Positions 1-7,604 of a stretch of 64,000 nt of DNA are shown here, in pieces. Under the pieces are notes generated by a model. It made no database searches, was not told the DNA's origin, and saw only the letters and a program-made list of their open reading frames with translations. Every line of letters starts with the position of its first letter. Position 1 is the first letter of the stretch. A program made the position numbers and the translations under genes. The stretch comes from Corynebacterium breve (lineage in GTDB: Bacteria > Actinomycetota > Actinomycetes > Mycobacteriales > Mycobacteriaceae): assembly GCF_030252165.1 (NCBI RefSeq), contig NZ_CP126969.1, positions 2,108,001 to 2,172,000 of the forward strand, in the 5' to 3' direction.

Positions 1-218
1 GTATACATACCGAGCCACTTGAAGCGCGGTGCAAGGTCATCGGCGGGGATCGAGTCGAATCCCTCCTTAGAGTATGTATCGATCACGCGCTGCTTCACCT
101 GCAGTACGGGTTCAACCTGCTTGACCTCCTCGTCATGGTTCAGTGGCGTGTTGCCGTCGATCTTCCACTGTCCCTCGGGCTTCTTGGCGCGGGGCTTGCG
201 TTCGGTGACGGTAGTCAT
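1..218 (-). CDS. cysI: Ferredoxin-dependent sulfite reductase CysI, N-terminal part (truncated by window edge)
   Basis: Only the first 72 residues lie in the window; the gene continues beyond position 1 on the minus strand. The translation begins MTTVTERKPRAKKPEGQWKI and contains the segment RFKWLGMYT, which is typical of the N-terminus of actinobacterial nitrite/sulfite reductases. The enzyme would reduce sulfite to sulfide with siroheme and a 4Fe-4S cluster; those ligands are outside the window. The start at 218 is supported by an AGGAG Shine-Dalgarno about 6 nt upstream. It is divergent from a ferredoxin-NADP reductase gene, the cysI/fpr2 arrangement known in C. glutamicum, where the reductase supplies electrons. 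Three McbR-like palindromes in the shared upstream region point to control by sulfur availability. Nitrite reductase is the main alternative, but the context favours sulfite reductase. Confidence 0.85.
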   Translation of the reverse strand, partial: MTTVTERKPRAKKPEGQWKIDGNTPLNHDEEVKQVEPVLQVKQRVIDTYSKEGFDSIPADDLAPRFKWLGMY

Positions 219-232
219 GGAAAGGCTCCTAA

Positions 233-248
233 TGGACTGCTCTGTCTA
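233..248. promoter_or_regulatory. McbR-like operator 1 (cysI-proximal)
   Basis: The sequence TGGACtgctctGTCTA differs by one base from the consensus TAGAC-N6-GTCTA recognised by McbR, the repressor of methionine and cysteine biosynthesis in C. glutamicum. It lies 15 nt upstream of the cysI start codon. It is the weakest of the three copies in this intergenic region. Confidence 0.6.
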
Positions 249-286
249 TTCCTAGAACTTGTCTAAAGTGTTGAACGAAAGGTAAC

Positions 287-302
287 CAGACCAAACTGTC
301 TA
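287..302. promoter_or_regulatory. McbR-like operator 2
   Basis: CAGACcaaactGTCTA matches TAGAC-N6-GTCTA at 9 of 10 specified bases with the exact spacing. It sits near the middle of the cysI/fpr2 intergenic region and could serve either divergent promoter. Confidence 0.7.
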
Positions 303-444
303 CCGCAATAGGGGGGAGGTTTTGCCGGCCGAAAATGGCATATCTCGGGCGTTTTATCTGCATGAATGTTAAATCATGCGCCCACGTGCGGTGAATTTAA
401 TTTCAGGGAATGCTTGGCAAGTGACCGTTCCCCTGCTAACTTTA

Positions 445-460
445 CAGACCATTCAGTCTA
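445..460. promoter_or_regulatory. McbR-like operator 3 (fpr2-proximal)
   Basis: CAGACcattcaGTCTA matches the McbR consensus at 9 of 10 specified bases with exact 6-nt spacing. It ends 20 nt before the fpr2 start codon, so a bound repressor would block fpr2 transcription directly. Confidence 0.7.
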
Positions 461-480
461 GTTTGAAAGGAATCACTGAA

Positions 481-1827
481 ATGTCCTTGCGAGTTGCCGT
501 CATCGGCGCCGGCCCAGCCGGCATCTACGCGTCCGACCTTCTCATCCGCAACGAAGAACACGACATCTACGTCGACCTCTTCGAGCAGATGCCAGCACCG
601 TTCGGCCTCATCCGCTACGGTGTCGCCCCCGACCACCCGCGCATCAAGGGCATCGTAAAATCCCTGCACAACGTGCTAGACAAGCCACGCTTACGCCTCC
701 TTGGCAACATCACCGTCGGCGAAGACATCACCATCGACGAACTCCAGGACTACTACGACGCCATCGTCATCTCCACCGGCGCCGTCCGCGACCGCCCCCT
801 GACCATCCCCGGCGGCGAGCACTCCATCGGTGCCGGCGAATTCGTCGGGTTCTACGACGGCAACCCACGCTTCGAACGCGACTGGGACCTCTCCGCGCGC
901 CAAGTCGCCGTCATCGGCGTAGGCAACGTCGGCCTAGATATCGCCCGCATCCTGGCCAAAACTGGCGACGAACTCTTGGTCACCGAGATCCCCGACAACG
1001 TGTATTCGTCGCTAAGCAAAAACCAGGCGGAAGAGGTGCACATGTTCGGCCGACGCGGCCCTGCGCAGGCGAAATTCACGCCGAAAGAGCTCAAGGAACT
1101 GGACCTTTCCGACACCATCAACGTCGTCGTCTCACCCGAGGACATCGACTACGACGAGCAGTCCACCGCGGCGCGCCGCTCCGACAAGTCGCTCGACCTA
1201 AACTGCCAGGTGCTAGAGCAATACGCGATCCGCGAACCGAAGGACGCGCCCCACACCCTGCACATCCACTTCTTCGAGGAACCCGTGGAGGTCCTCGTCG
1301 ACGGAGAAAGCATCGTCGGCCTACGTACCGAACGCCAGGAGTACGACGGGACAGGCGCGGTCGTCGGCACCGGCGAATTCACCGACTGGCCAGTTCAGGC
1401 GGTCTATCACGCGATCGGTTACCGCAGCGAGCCCGTCGAGGGAGTGCCATTCGACCATGAGCGCAATGTCATCCCGAGCGACCGCGGCAAGGTAGACGCC
1501 GGCCTCTACGTCACCGGCTGGATCAAGCGCGGCCCCGTCGGACTCATCGGCAACACCAAGTCCGACGCCAAGGAAACCACCGACCTACTTATCGACGACG
1601 CCCTGGCCGGCAAACTCTCCCCGCGCAAGTACGACGACCCCTCCGCCATCGTTGACCTGCTGGAATCCCGCGAGATCCCATACACGACATGGGAGGGCTG
1701 GTACCGCCTTGATGACGCCGAGCGCCGCGCCGGCGAGGGCTGCGAGATCCTTGGTCGCGAGCGCAAAAAGATCGTCGAGTGGGAGGAAATGGTCGAGCAC
1801 GCCCGCGGCGTACCTGTAGTTTCGTAG
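481..1827 (+). CDS. fpr2: Ferredoxin-NADP reductase Fpr2/FprA-type
   Basis: This 448-residue flavoprotein passes electrons from NADPH to ferredoxin for sulfite reduction. The FAD-binding Rossmann motif VIGAGPAGIYASDLL lies at residues 6-20, followed by the FprA-family signature FGLIRYGVAPDHP near residue 40. The NADPH-binding motif VIGVGNVGLDIARIL is at about residues 143-157, and the C-terminal FAD loop YVTGWIKRGPVGLIGNTK is near residue 345. Length matches mycobacterial FprA (about 456 residues). The open frame extends upstream to 376, but ATG 481 is preferred: it aligns with family N-termini, has GAAAGGAATC upstream, and an upstream start would place operator 3 inside the gene. It is divergent from cysI and probably co-regulated with it. 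Confidence 0.93.
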   Translation: MSLRVAVIGAGPAGIYASDLLIRNEEHDIYVDLFEQMPAPFGLIRYGVAPDHPRIKGIVKSLHNVLDKPRLRLLGNITVGEDITIDELQDYYDAIVISTGAVRDRPLTIPGGEHSIGAGEFVGFYDGNPRFERDWDLSARQVAVIGVGNVGLDIARILAKTGDELLVTEIPDNVYSSLSKNQAEEVHMFGRRGPAQAKFTPKELKELDLSDTINVVVSPEDIDYDEQSTAARRSDKSLDLNCQVLEQYAIREPKDAPHTLHIHFFEEPVEVLVDGESIVGLRTERQEYDGTGAVVGTGEFTDWPVQAVYHAIGYRSEPVEGVPFDHERNVIPSDRGKVDAGLYVTGWIKRGPVGLIGNTKSDAKETTDLLIDDALAGKLSPRKYDDPSAIVDLLESREIPYTTWEGWYRLDDAERRAGEGCEILGRERKKIVEWEEMVEHARGVPVVS

Positions 1828-1854
1828 CGTCCTTGGCCGGCCTTCCGTCGCTTT

Positions 1855-1922
1855 CGCACAATGGCTGCCGTTTGTGGGGATTTCCGTGGTGCCCGGACCC
1901 CACAAACGGTAGCCATTGTTCG
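1855..1922. repeat. 68-bp palindromic intergenic repeat, copy 1
   Basis: The arms CGCACAATGGCTGCCGTTTG and CAAACGGTAGCCATTGTTCG are near-perfect inverse complements, and the stem continues through GTGGGG/CCCCAC. It begins 28 nt after the fpr2 stop and may also end that transcript. Two further 68-bp copies occur at 4147 and 7480, and a compact half copy at 2014. The remaining intergenic DNA between 1828 and 2215 shows no gene. Confidence 0.85.
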
Positions 1923-2013
1923 TTTTGTGGTCGGCGGCGGGATCGTCGTTAAGCCAGTGCGGCGCTCCCCTGCATGTCTGGCGATCCTTCGGAACACGGA
2001 CCAGTCAGCGGTT

Positions 2014-2037
2014 CGCACAACGGCTGCCGTTTGTGCG
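2014..2037. repeat. Half copy of the 68-bp palindromic repeat
   Basis: The 24-bp block from CGCACAACGG to CCGTTTGTGCG carries one arm of the repeat and is itself nearly palindromic. It may be a solo arm left by deletion or the basic unit from which the full element is built. Confidence 0.6.
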
Positions 2038-2215
2038 TCAAGTTCCACTTCATGCGTCTTAACCTAAAGTTGTCTGGATCTTTCACTCGATGTTGACTAT
2101 ATATACATATCTTTCTCTAAGGTTGGGGCCAGCGCTACTTGCCAGCGCTTCCCGCACGCACGCATGATCTGGTCCCCATGCGCCCGAGGTCATGCGCACA
2201 AAAGAAAGAGCCACC

Positions 2216-4087
2216 ATGACTTTCCCAACCCGCAAGATCGGAATTCTTGCTGCGATTTCCCTCGCCAGCACCCTTACAGTTGCACCATTTGCCCATGCAG
2301 AGCCAATCGCCGGATCCGACGCATACGTCGGCGGCCCCGAGGTAATCGAAGAGGCACCCGCTGACAATGTCCTCGAAGGTGTTGTCTTCGACGACCAGAA
2401 CAAGAACTCCATCCACGACTCCAACGAGCCCGGCATCGAAGGCGTCTCCGTATCCAACGGCAAGGAGATCGTCACCACCGACGCTGAAGGCCGCTACGAG
2501 ATCACCGTCGAGCCGAACACTACCGTGTTCATTACCCAGCCAGCTGGTTATCAAGTCCCTGTTGACGAGAACAACATCGCGCAGTTCTTCTACAACCACT
2601 CCCCGGAAGGCTCCCCGGATCTGAAGTACGGTGGCATCGCGCCAACCGGCCCACTGCCAGAGATGGTCAATTTCCCACTCGCGGCATCAGAAGCCACCGC
2701 CGCGCAGGACCAGCGCTGCATCATCGGCGGCGATATCCAGCCATACAACACCGACGAGGTCGAATATGCACGCAAGGGCGCGTTTGCAGACCTCGCAGCA
2801 CGCGATGACTACGCATCCTGTGGCGTGTTGTTCGTCGGCGACGTCGTGGGCGACGATCTAGCCCTCTACGAGGGCGTGCGCTCCATGACCTCCGAGCTCA
2901 ACGGCCCGGCGCGCATGCTGCCAGGCAACCACGATCTTGACTTCGACGCCCCAGACGAGACCCACAAGTTTGACACCTTCCGACGCGAGTTCGGCCCCGC
3001 CTACTACTCCTACGACGTAGGAAACGCCCACGTCATCGCGCTGGAGTCGGTCGAATACCCGCAGCCAGACGGCAAGGGCTACCGCTCTTCGCTTACCGAC
3101 GATCAGATGGCGTGGCTCCGTCAGGACATCGCCAACACTCCTGACGACAAAGTCGTTGTGATCGCATCGCACATCGGTCTGGTGTCGTTCGTCGATAGTG
3201 CCCTGGACCAGCACCAGATCAAGCAGGTCAACGAGGTCCACGCTCTGCTCGAAGGTCGCGATGCGATCCACGTCGCAGGCCACACCCACGCACTGTCCAA
3301 CATGCGTAAGGGCGACAGCCTCAAGGGCTGGAAGGACCTGTTCGGTATGGACGAACTGCCATTTGACCACGTTATCGCGGGTGCGATCTCCGGCGACTGG
3401 TACAACGGTCGCATGACTGACAAGGGTTTCCCAACCGCAATCGCGCGTGACGGTTCCCGCCCTGGCGTGATGACCCTCGACGTCAACGGCTCCGACATCT
3501 CATCTTTCTTCACCGTTTCCGGCGAAGACCAGTCCACCCAGCTGGGACTTGGCCTGAACACCCCGGCGTACCGTGATTGGTTCGCGGAGAATCGCGAAAA
3601 CGGTGGCAAGGCTCAGCCACTGGAGAACCCATTGACGATTTCCCAGGCAGACCTCGCCGAGACCTGGCTGACCACCAACTTCTGGTTCGGCGGCTCCGGT
3701 GACGTAGTTGAGGTCTCCATCGACGGCGCCGCCGCCGTTGAGGCGAAGCGCACCCAGGACATGGCGGGCGAGGATGTTCTGCGCGGCGTTGAATACTCCG
3801 ACCCAGCCGCGGTCCAGGAGCAGCTTGTTCACGGCGGTTCCGTGGCGGAACAAACCTCCAGCCTGTGGACCCTCGACCTGCCCGAGGACCTCGCCGCCGG
3901 TGAGCACACCGCCGAGGTCACCGCGACCGACGTGAACGGCAATGTCTACACCGAGACGCTGACCTTCACCGTTGAGGGCTCCGAGACAGACAGCCCAGTT
4001 GAGGCTCCTGCGAAGGACTCCATTTTCCAGCGCCTCATCAACATGCTCAAGCGCTTCCTCGGCGCGTTGGGCCTGAGCAGCTTCTAG
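2216..4087 (+). CDS. Secreted calcineurin-like metallophosphoesterase
   Basis: This 623-residue exported protein has a signal peptide at residues 1-29 (hydrophobic core ILAAISLASTLTVAPFAHA, ending AHA|EP). An N-terminal beta-sandwich module at about residues 48-150 (VLEGVVFDDQNKNSIHDSN onward) resembles the MetallophosN/SdrD-B fold. The catalytic domain shows the metal ligands in order: GGDIQ near 173, GDVVGDD near 208, GNHD near 238, SHIG near 318 and GHTH near 354. A C-terminal domain follows, with a final amphipathic segment IFQRLINMLKRFLGALGLSSF. The substrate is unknown; extracellular phosphodiester or phosphomonoester cleavage is the family role. The start at 2216 has AAAGAAAGAG upstream and gives a clean signal peptide; the eight-codon longer form does not. 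It stands alone between two palindromic repeats. Confidence 0.85.
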   Translation: MTFPTRKIGILAAISLASTLTVAPFAHAEPIAGSDAYVGGPEVIEEAPADNVLEGVVFDDQNKNSIHDSNEPGIEGVSVSNGKEIVTTDAEGRYEITVEPNTTVFITQPAGYQVPVDENNIAQFFYNHSPEGSPDLKYGGIAPTGPLPEMVNFPLAASEATAAQDQRCIIGGDIQPYNTDEVEYARKGAFADLAARDDYASCGVLFVGDVVGDDLALYEGVRSMTSELNGPARMLPGNHDLDFDAPDETHKFDTFRREFGPAYYSYDVGNAHVIALESVEYPQPDGKGYRSSLTDDQMAWLRQDIANTPDDKVVVIASHIGLVSFVDSALDQHQIKQVNEVHALLEGRDAIHVAGHTHALSNMRKGDSLKGWKDLFGMDELPFDHVIAGAISGDWYNGRMTDKGFPTAIARDGSRPGVMTLDVNGSDISSFFTVSGEDQSTQLGLGLNTPAYRDWFAENRENGGKAQPLENPLTISQADLAETWLTTNFWFGGSGDVVEVSIDGAAAVEAKRTQDMAGEDVLRGVEYSDPAAVQEQLVHGGSVAEQTSSLWTLDLPEDLAAGEHTAEVTATDVNGNVYTETLTFTVEGSETDSPVEAPAKDSIFQRLINMLKRFLGALGLSSF

Positions 4088-4098
4088 CTCCTCCCCAG

Positions 4099-4139
4099 TT
4101 CCCCGTGCTCCTTTTCTAGGGGTGCGGGGAATCATTTTG
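4099..4139 (+). terminator. Probable terminator of the metallophosphoesterase gene
   Basis: TTCCCCG at 4099-4105 pairs with CGGGGAA at 4125-4131; an imperfect inner stem and then TCATTTTG follow. It lies 12 nt after the stop codon. The T-run is short, so efficiency is uncertain. Confidence 0.5.
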
Positions 4140-4146
4140 TCGAAAC

Positions 4147-4214
4147 CGCACAATGGCTGCCGTTTTATCGCCTCGGCGCCCACTCAGACACCGACAAACG
4201 GCAGCGTTTGTACG
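4147..4214. repeat. 68-bp palindromic intergenic repeat, copy 2
   Basis: Arms CGCACAATGGCTGCCGTTTT and CAAACGGCAGCGTTTGTACG flank a centre unrelated to that of copy 1, yet the overall length is again exactly 68 bp. Beyond it, 4215-4419 shows no gene and should contain the promoter of the MacA-like operon. Confidence 0.85.
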
Positions 4215-4419
4215 AAAACCTCGCCAGCGCACCCTGATCTTTCGACCGCCTCCCTCCCTGCGCCTTCACAGCCATTTTCAGGGTCTTCCTCAGGGTTTCC
4301 CCTGGCCCTAACCGGGGCCACAACAAGCAGGTAGTGACACTATTCTGGTTGCTCCAACCCTCGCCGCACTGTTAACTAGGTGCAGAATCGATAACTGAAA
4401 CTGAGGGAGTTCGAAGGAC

Positions 4420-5508
4420 ATGGCAAGTCAAGAATCCGAAACCAAATCACTGGCTAAACCCGCCAAGAAAAAGAAGAAGCGCGGCAAACTGATCATCACC
4501 GCCCTGATCATCCTGGCGCTGATCGGCGCCGGCGTGGCCTGGTTCTTGAACAAGCCATCTGACACACAAGATGTCGTCGCCACCGGTGATGTCCACGAAG
4601 TCACACCCCGCGACATCACCACCTCCGTCACTGTGAATGGCAAGGTCTCCTCTGCGGTCACCGAAGACGTTTACACCATGCAGCCGGCGCCGATCGCCGA
4701 GATCTCAGTCGAGGTCGGCGACAAAGTCCAGCAGTACCAGACCGTCGCCCGCCTAGACACCACGCAGGTCAACCGCCAGATCCAAACTGACGAAGCCGCC
4801 CTAGCAGCAGCGAAGGCCGCAGGCGAAGAAGACACCACAGCGCTGCAAACCGCCGTGGATAACTCCTACGCTGACAAGAACGCTTCCGTGCTGACCGCAC
4901 CAATCAACGGCATCGTGGCGGAAATCCAATCGCAGGTCGGCGCTCCGGCGGCGGGCGCGATCATGACGATCGCCGACGACTCCCGCCTGGTCATCAAGGG
5001 CAGCATCAAAGAAGAAGACGTAGCCAAGGTCACCACCGGCCAGAAAGTCCGCTTCACCACCGCTACCACCGGCGACAAGGAGTTCACCGGCGCGGTCAAC
5101 ACCATTTCCCCGATCGCGGAGCAGCCTTCCATGACGGACGCACCCGCACCGAGCCCAGACGTGACCTTCCCGATCGAGATCATCGTCGAAGGCGACACCG
5201 CGGACCTGCGCATCGGCTCCACCGCGAAAGCCCAGGTCATCCTCGATGAGTCGCTGGCCACCATCGCAGTGCCTCGCGACGCAATCCTTACCGAAGAAGA
5301 CGGCACATCACATGTCCTAACGCTTGTCGACGACCCCGAGGGCCAAACAGTCGTCGAGAAGCAAGAAGTAGAACTGGGTGCACGCGACAACTTCTACGTC
5401 ACCGTGACCAGCGACAACCTAGAGGGCAAGGTGCTTGACCGCGCAGCGACCTACCGCGAACTCGTGGGCAAGCCTGTCATGGTTGTCGACGCAGAGCAGG
5501 GGATGTAG
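4420..5508 (+). CDS. HlyD/MacA-type membrane fusion protein of a tripartite ABC system
   Basis: The 362-residue protein starts with a lysine-rich cytoplasmic tail (KKKKKRGK) and one membrane anchor at about residues 28-44 (LIITALIILALIGAGVAWFL). The extracytoplasmic part has the two halves of a biotinyl-lipoyl-like domain (PAPIAEISVEVGDKVQQYQTVARLD and SVLTAPINGIVAEIQSQVGAPA) around a short alanine-rich helical stretch, then a beta-barrel domain. This is the periplasmic adaptor architecture. It begins an operon with an ABC ATPase (2-nt gap) and an FtsX-type permease, so it is probably the accessory subunit of a MacAB-like exporter. SD GAAGGA precedes ATG 4420. The substrate (drug, peptide or envelope component) cannot be read from the sequence. 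Confidence 0.88.
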   Translation: MASQESETKSLAKPAKKKKKRGKLIITALIILALIGAGVAWFLNKPSDTQDVVATGDVHEVTPRDITTSVTVNGKVSSAVTEDVYTMQPAPIAEISVEVGDKVQQYQTVARLDTTQVNRQIQTDEAALAAAKAAGEEDTTALQTAVDNSYADKNASVLTAPINGIVAEIQSQVGAPAAGAIMTIADDSRLVIKGSIKEEDVAKVTTGQKVRFTTATTGDKEFTGAVNTISPIAEQPSMTDAPAPSPDVTFPIEIIVEGDTADLRIGSTAKAQVILDESLATIAVPRDAILTEEDGTSHVLTLVDDPEGQTVVEKQEVELGARDNFYVTVTSDNLEGKVLDRAATYRELVGKPVMVVDAEQGM

Positions 5509-5510
5509 AG

Positions 5511-6194
5511 ATGCGCATTGTTGATATGCAAGGCATCACCAAGACTTTCAACCAGGGCACAGAAAATGAGCTGACGGTGCTCCACGGCGTGGATCTCACC
5601 ATCGAGGACGGGGAGTTCGTCTCCATCGTGGGTATGTCGGGCTCGGGCAAGTCAACGCTGATGAACATCATCGGGCTTCTCGATCGGCCTTCCACCGGCA
5701 CTTACACCCTGGGCGACCTGGATGTGCTGGACGCCAACGACGAGGAGCTGGCGGAGCTGCGGTCCCAGAACATCGGCTTTGTGTTCCAGAACTTTAACTT
5801 GGTGCCCAGGATGTCGTCGCTACGCAATGTGGAGATGCCGATGATGTACGCCGGAGTTCCCGCGGGCACTCGCACGGCTCGCGCCGAGGACCTGTTGGCC
5901 AAAATGGGTATGGGCGAGCGCATGGGACACGACCCTTCCGAGCTTTCCGGCGGCCAGAAACAGCGCGTCGCTATTGCGCGGGCGATGGCCAATGAGCCCT
6001 CGCTGATACTTGCCGACGAACCCACAGGCGCCCTCGATACCGCCACCGGGCGCATGGTGATGGATTTGTTCCACGAGCTCAACGCCGCTGGCACCACCAT
6101 CGTGCTGATCACCCACAACCCGGAACTAGCAGCGGAAACCGATCGCGTCTTGACCATGCGAGACGGCCTATTCGAAAGCGAGGAGCGACCATGA
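5511..6194 (+). CDS. MacB/LolD-type ABC transporter ATP-binding protein
   Basis: The 227-residue ATPase has Walker A GMSGSGKST at about residues 42-50, Q-loop FVFQNFNLV near 89, the ABC signature LSGGQKQR near 142, Walker B LILADEPTGALD near 162 and the switch histidine in LITHNPEL near 199. All catalytic residues are present. It belongs to the class that powers FtsX-like mechanotransmission permeases rather than classical importers. Its stop overlaps the permease start by 4 nt, indicating translational coupling. Confidence 0.95.
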   Translation: MRIVDMQGITKTFNQGTENELTVLHGVDLTIEDGEFVSIVGMSGSGKSTLMNIIGLLDRPSTGTYTLGDLDVLDANDEELAELRSQNIGFVFQNFNLVPRMSSLRNVEMPMMYAGVPAGTRTARAEDLLAKMGMGERMGHDPSELSGGQKQRVAIARAMANEPSLILADEPTGALDTATGRMVMDLFHELNAAGTTIVLITHNPELAAETDRVLTMRDGLFESEERP

Positions 6195-7468
6195 ACTTCA
6201 CAGAATCCCTCCGCCTAGCCGCCTCCAGCCTGCGGGCAAACAAAATGCGCTCGCTGCTGACTTTGCTGGGCGTGATCATAGGTATTGCCTCGGTGATCGC
6301 GATTCTGACGATCGGCTCGGCGCTGCGAACACAAACGGTAGACGGCTTAGCCAACCTCGGTGCGGCTGACATTGCGGTGAGCGTGCAGCAGCGCGACGAA
6401 GACACCGACAACCCATACATGACCAGCTTCAAGCCAGAAGATTACCCGGAATCGCTGATCACCGAAGAGATGTTAGATCAAGCCACGGACACCCTGGGCG
6501 ACAATCTGGCCGGGTATTCCATGTTTGAGGGCGACTTCACTTCGGGCGATCTCTCGGTGGGGACATCCGACACCGACACGACCTCGCTCACCTACATCGA
6601 GGGCGTGAACGAGAACTCGCTGCCCTACTCGGATATCAAGATCGTCGCTGGTCGTGGCATAGATGCCGAGGATGTGGAGAGCTCACGGGCGGTCGGGGTG
6701 ATCTCGGAGAAAGCCGTCGACGAGCTCTTCAGTGGCGATACCGAACGAGCACTTGGCTCCGAGCTGCGCTTCGCGGCACCTGACTACGAAACCCCGATCT
6801 CCGTCGTTGGTGTGTACAGCTCCAGCTCGGGCGAGGGCATCATGGCATACGAGGATCCTCTATCGCGCGCGTATTTGCCCTACCCGGTCGTCCGTGAATT
6901 GGAAGACTTGCCTGAAGGGTTCGCGCGCGTCTCCTTCCGCCCCGCGCCGGAAGTCGACGCGAACGTCGTGCGCAGCCAGCTAGAGAAGTTCTTTGAGATC
7001 GCCTACGAGGGCGACGAAGAAGCCGAAGCTGCCGTTACCGACTTTTCCAACGACATGCAGCAGGTCAATGACGTGATCAACAACATATCGATGGCAGTCT
7101 CCGCGATCGCCGGTATTTCTTTGCTGGTCGGCGGCATAGGTGTGATGAACATCATGCTGGTGTCTGTGACCGAACGAACCCGCGAAATTGGCATCCGCAA
7201 GGCGTTGGGGGCCACCCGCGGAGCGATCAAACAGCAGTTCGTGGTCGAGGCAATGATGGTCTGTCTTCTCGGCGGCGTGATCGGTGTCGCGCTGGGCGGG
7301 TTGCTGGGATACGCGGGCTCGGCGGCGTTCGGAGCGGCTGGTCTTCCGCCGGTCAGCGGTGTTTTGATCGCACTGGCCTTTTCCCTGGGCATCGGTTTGT
7401 TCTTCGGGTATTACCCCGCCGCGAAGGCCGCGAAACTAGACCCGATCGAGGCTTTGCGTTACGAGTAG
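6191..7468 (+). CDS. MacB/FtsX-type ABC transporter permease
   Basis: The 425-residue permease has one transmembrane helix near residues 19-41 (LLTLLGVIIGIASVIAILTI), a large extracytoplasmic MacB_PCD domain at about 45-285, and three C-terminal helices forming the FtsX domain. The family segment GGIGVMNIMLVSVTERTREIGIRKALGATR is present at about residues 316-345. The protein ends with the cytoplasmic motif AAKLDPIEALRYE usual for this family. Together with the preceding ATPase and adaptor it completes a tripartite system. The 68-bp repeat copy 3 starts 12 nt after the stop. Confidence 0.94.
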   Translation: MNFTESLRLAASSLRANKMRSLLTLLGVIIGIASVIAILTIGSALRTQTVDGLANLGAADIAVSVQQRDEDTDNPYMTSFKPEDYPESLITEEMLDQATDTLGDNLAGYSMFEGDFTSGDLSVGTSDTDTTSLTYIEGVNENSLPYSDIKIVAGRGIDAEDVESSRAVGVISEKAVDELFSGDTERALGSELRFAAPDYETPISVVGVYSSSSGEGIMAYEDPLSRAYLPYPVVRELEDLPEGFARVSFRPAPEVDANVVRSQLEKFFEIAYEGDEEAEAAVTDFSNDMQQVNDVINNISMAVSAIAGISLLVGGIGVMNIMLVSVTERTREIGIRKALGATRGAIKQQFVVEAMMVCLLGGVIGVALGGLLGYAGSAAFGAAGLPPVSGVLIALAFSLGIGLFFGYYPAAKAAKLDPIEALRYE

Positions 7469-7479
7469 TCGTCGACAAG

Positions 7480-7547
7480 CGAACAATGGCTGCCGTTTAT
7501 GGGCTGCTGATACCCTCTCAGCAGCGACAAACGGCAGTCTTTGTGCG
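7480..7547. repeat. 68-bp palindromic intergenic repeat, copy 3
   Basis: Arms CGAACAATGGCTGCCGTTTA and ACAAACGGCAGTCTTTGTGCG enclose a centre with its own stem (GCTGCTGA/TCAGCAGC). Length is exactly 68 bp, as in copies 1 and 2. It separates the MacB-like operon from the next ABC pair and may act as a terminator. Confidence 0.85.
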
Positions 7548-7604
7548 CTGCCAGGCCTGCTATTGTAGCTACGTCATATTTATCTCCTATCAAAGGAGCC
7601 AGGC

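Noticed and set aside
376..480. 35-codon N-terminal extension of Fpr2
   Set aside because: It would run through an McbR-like operator and does not fit the family; ATG 481 begins right at the FAD-binding strand.
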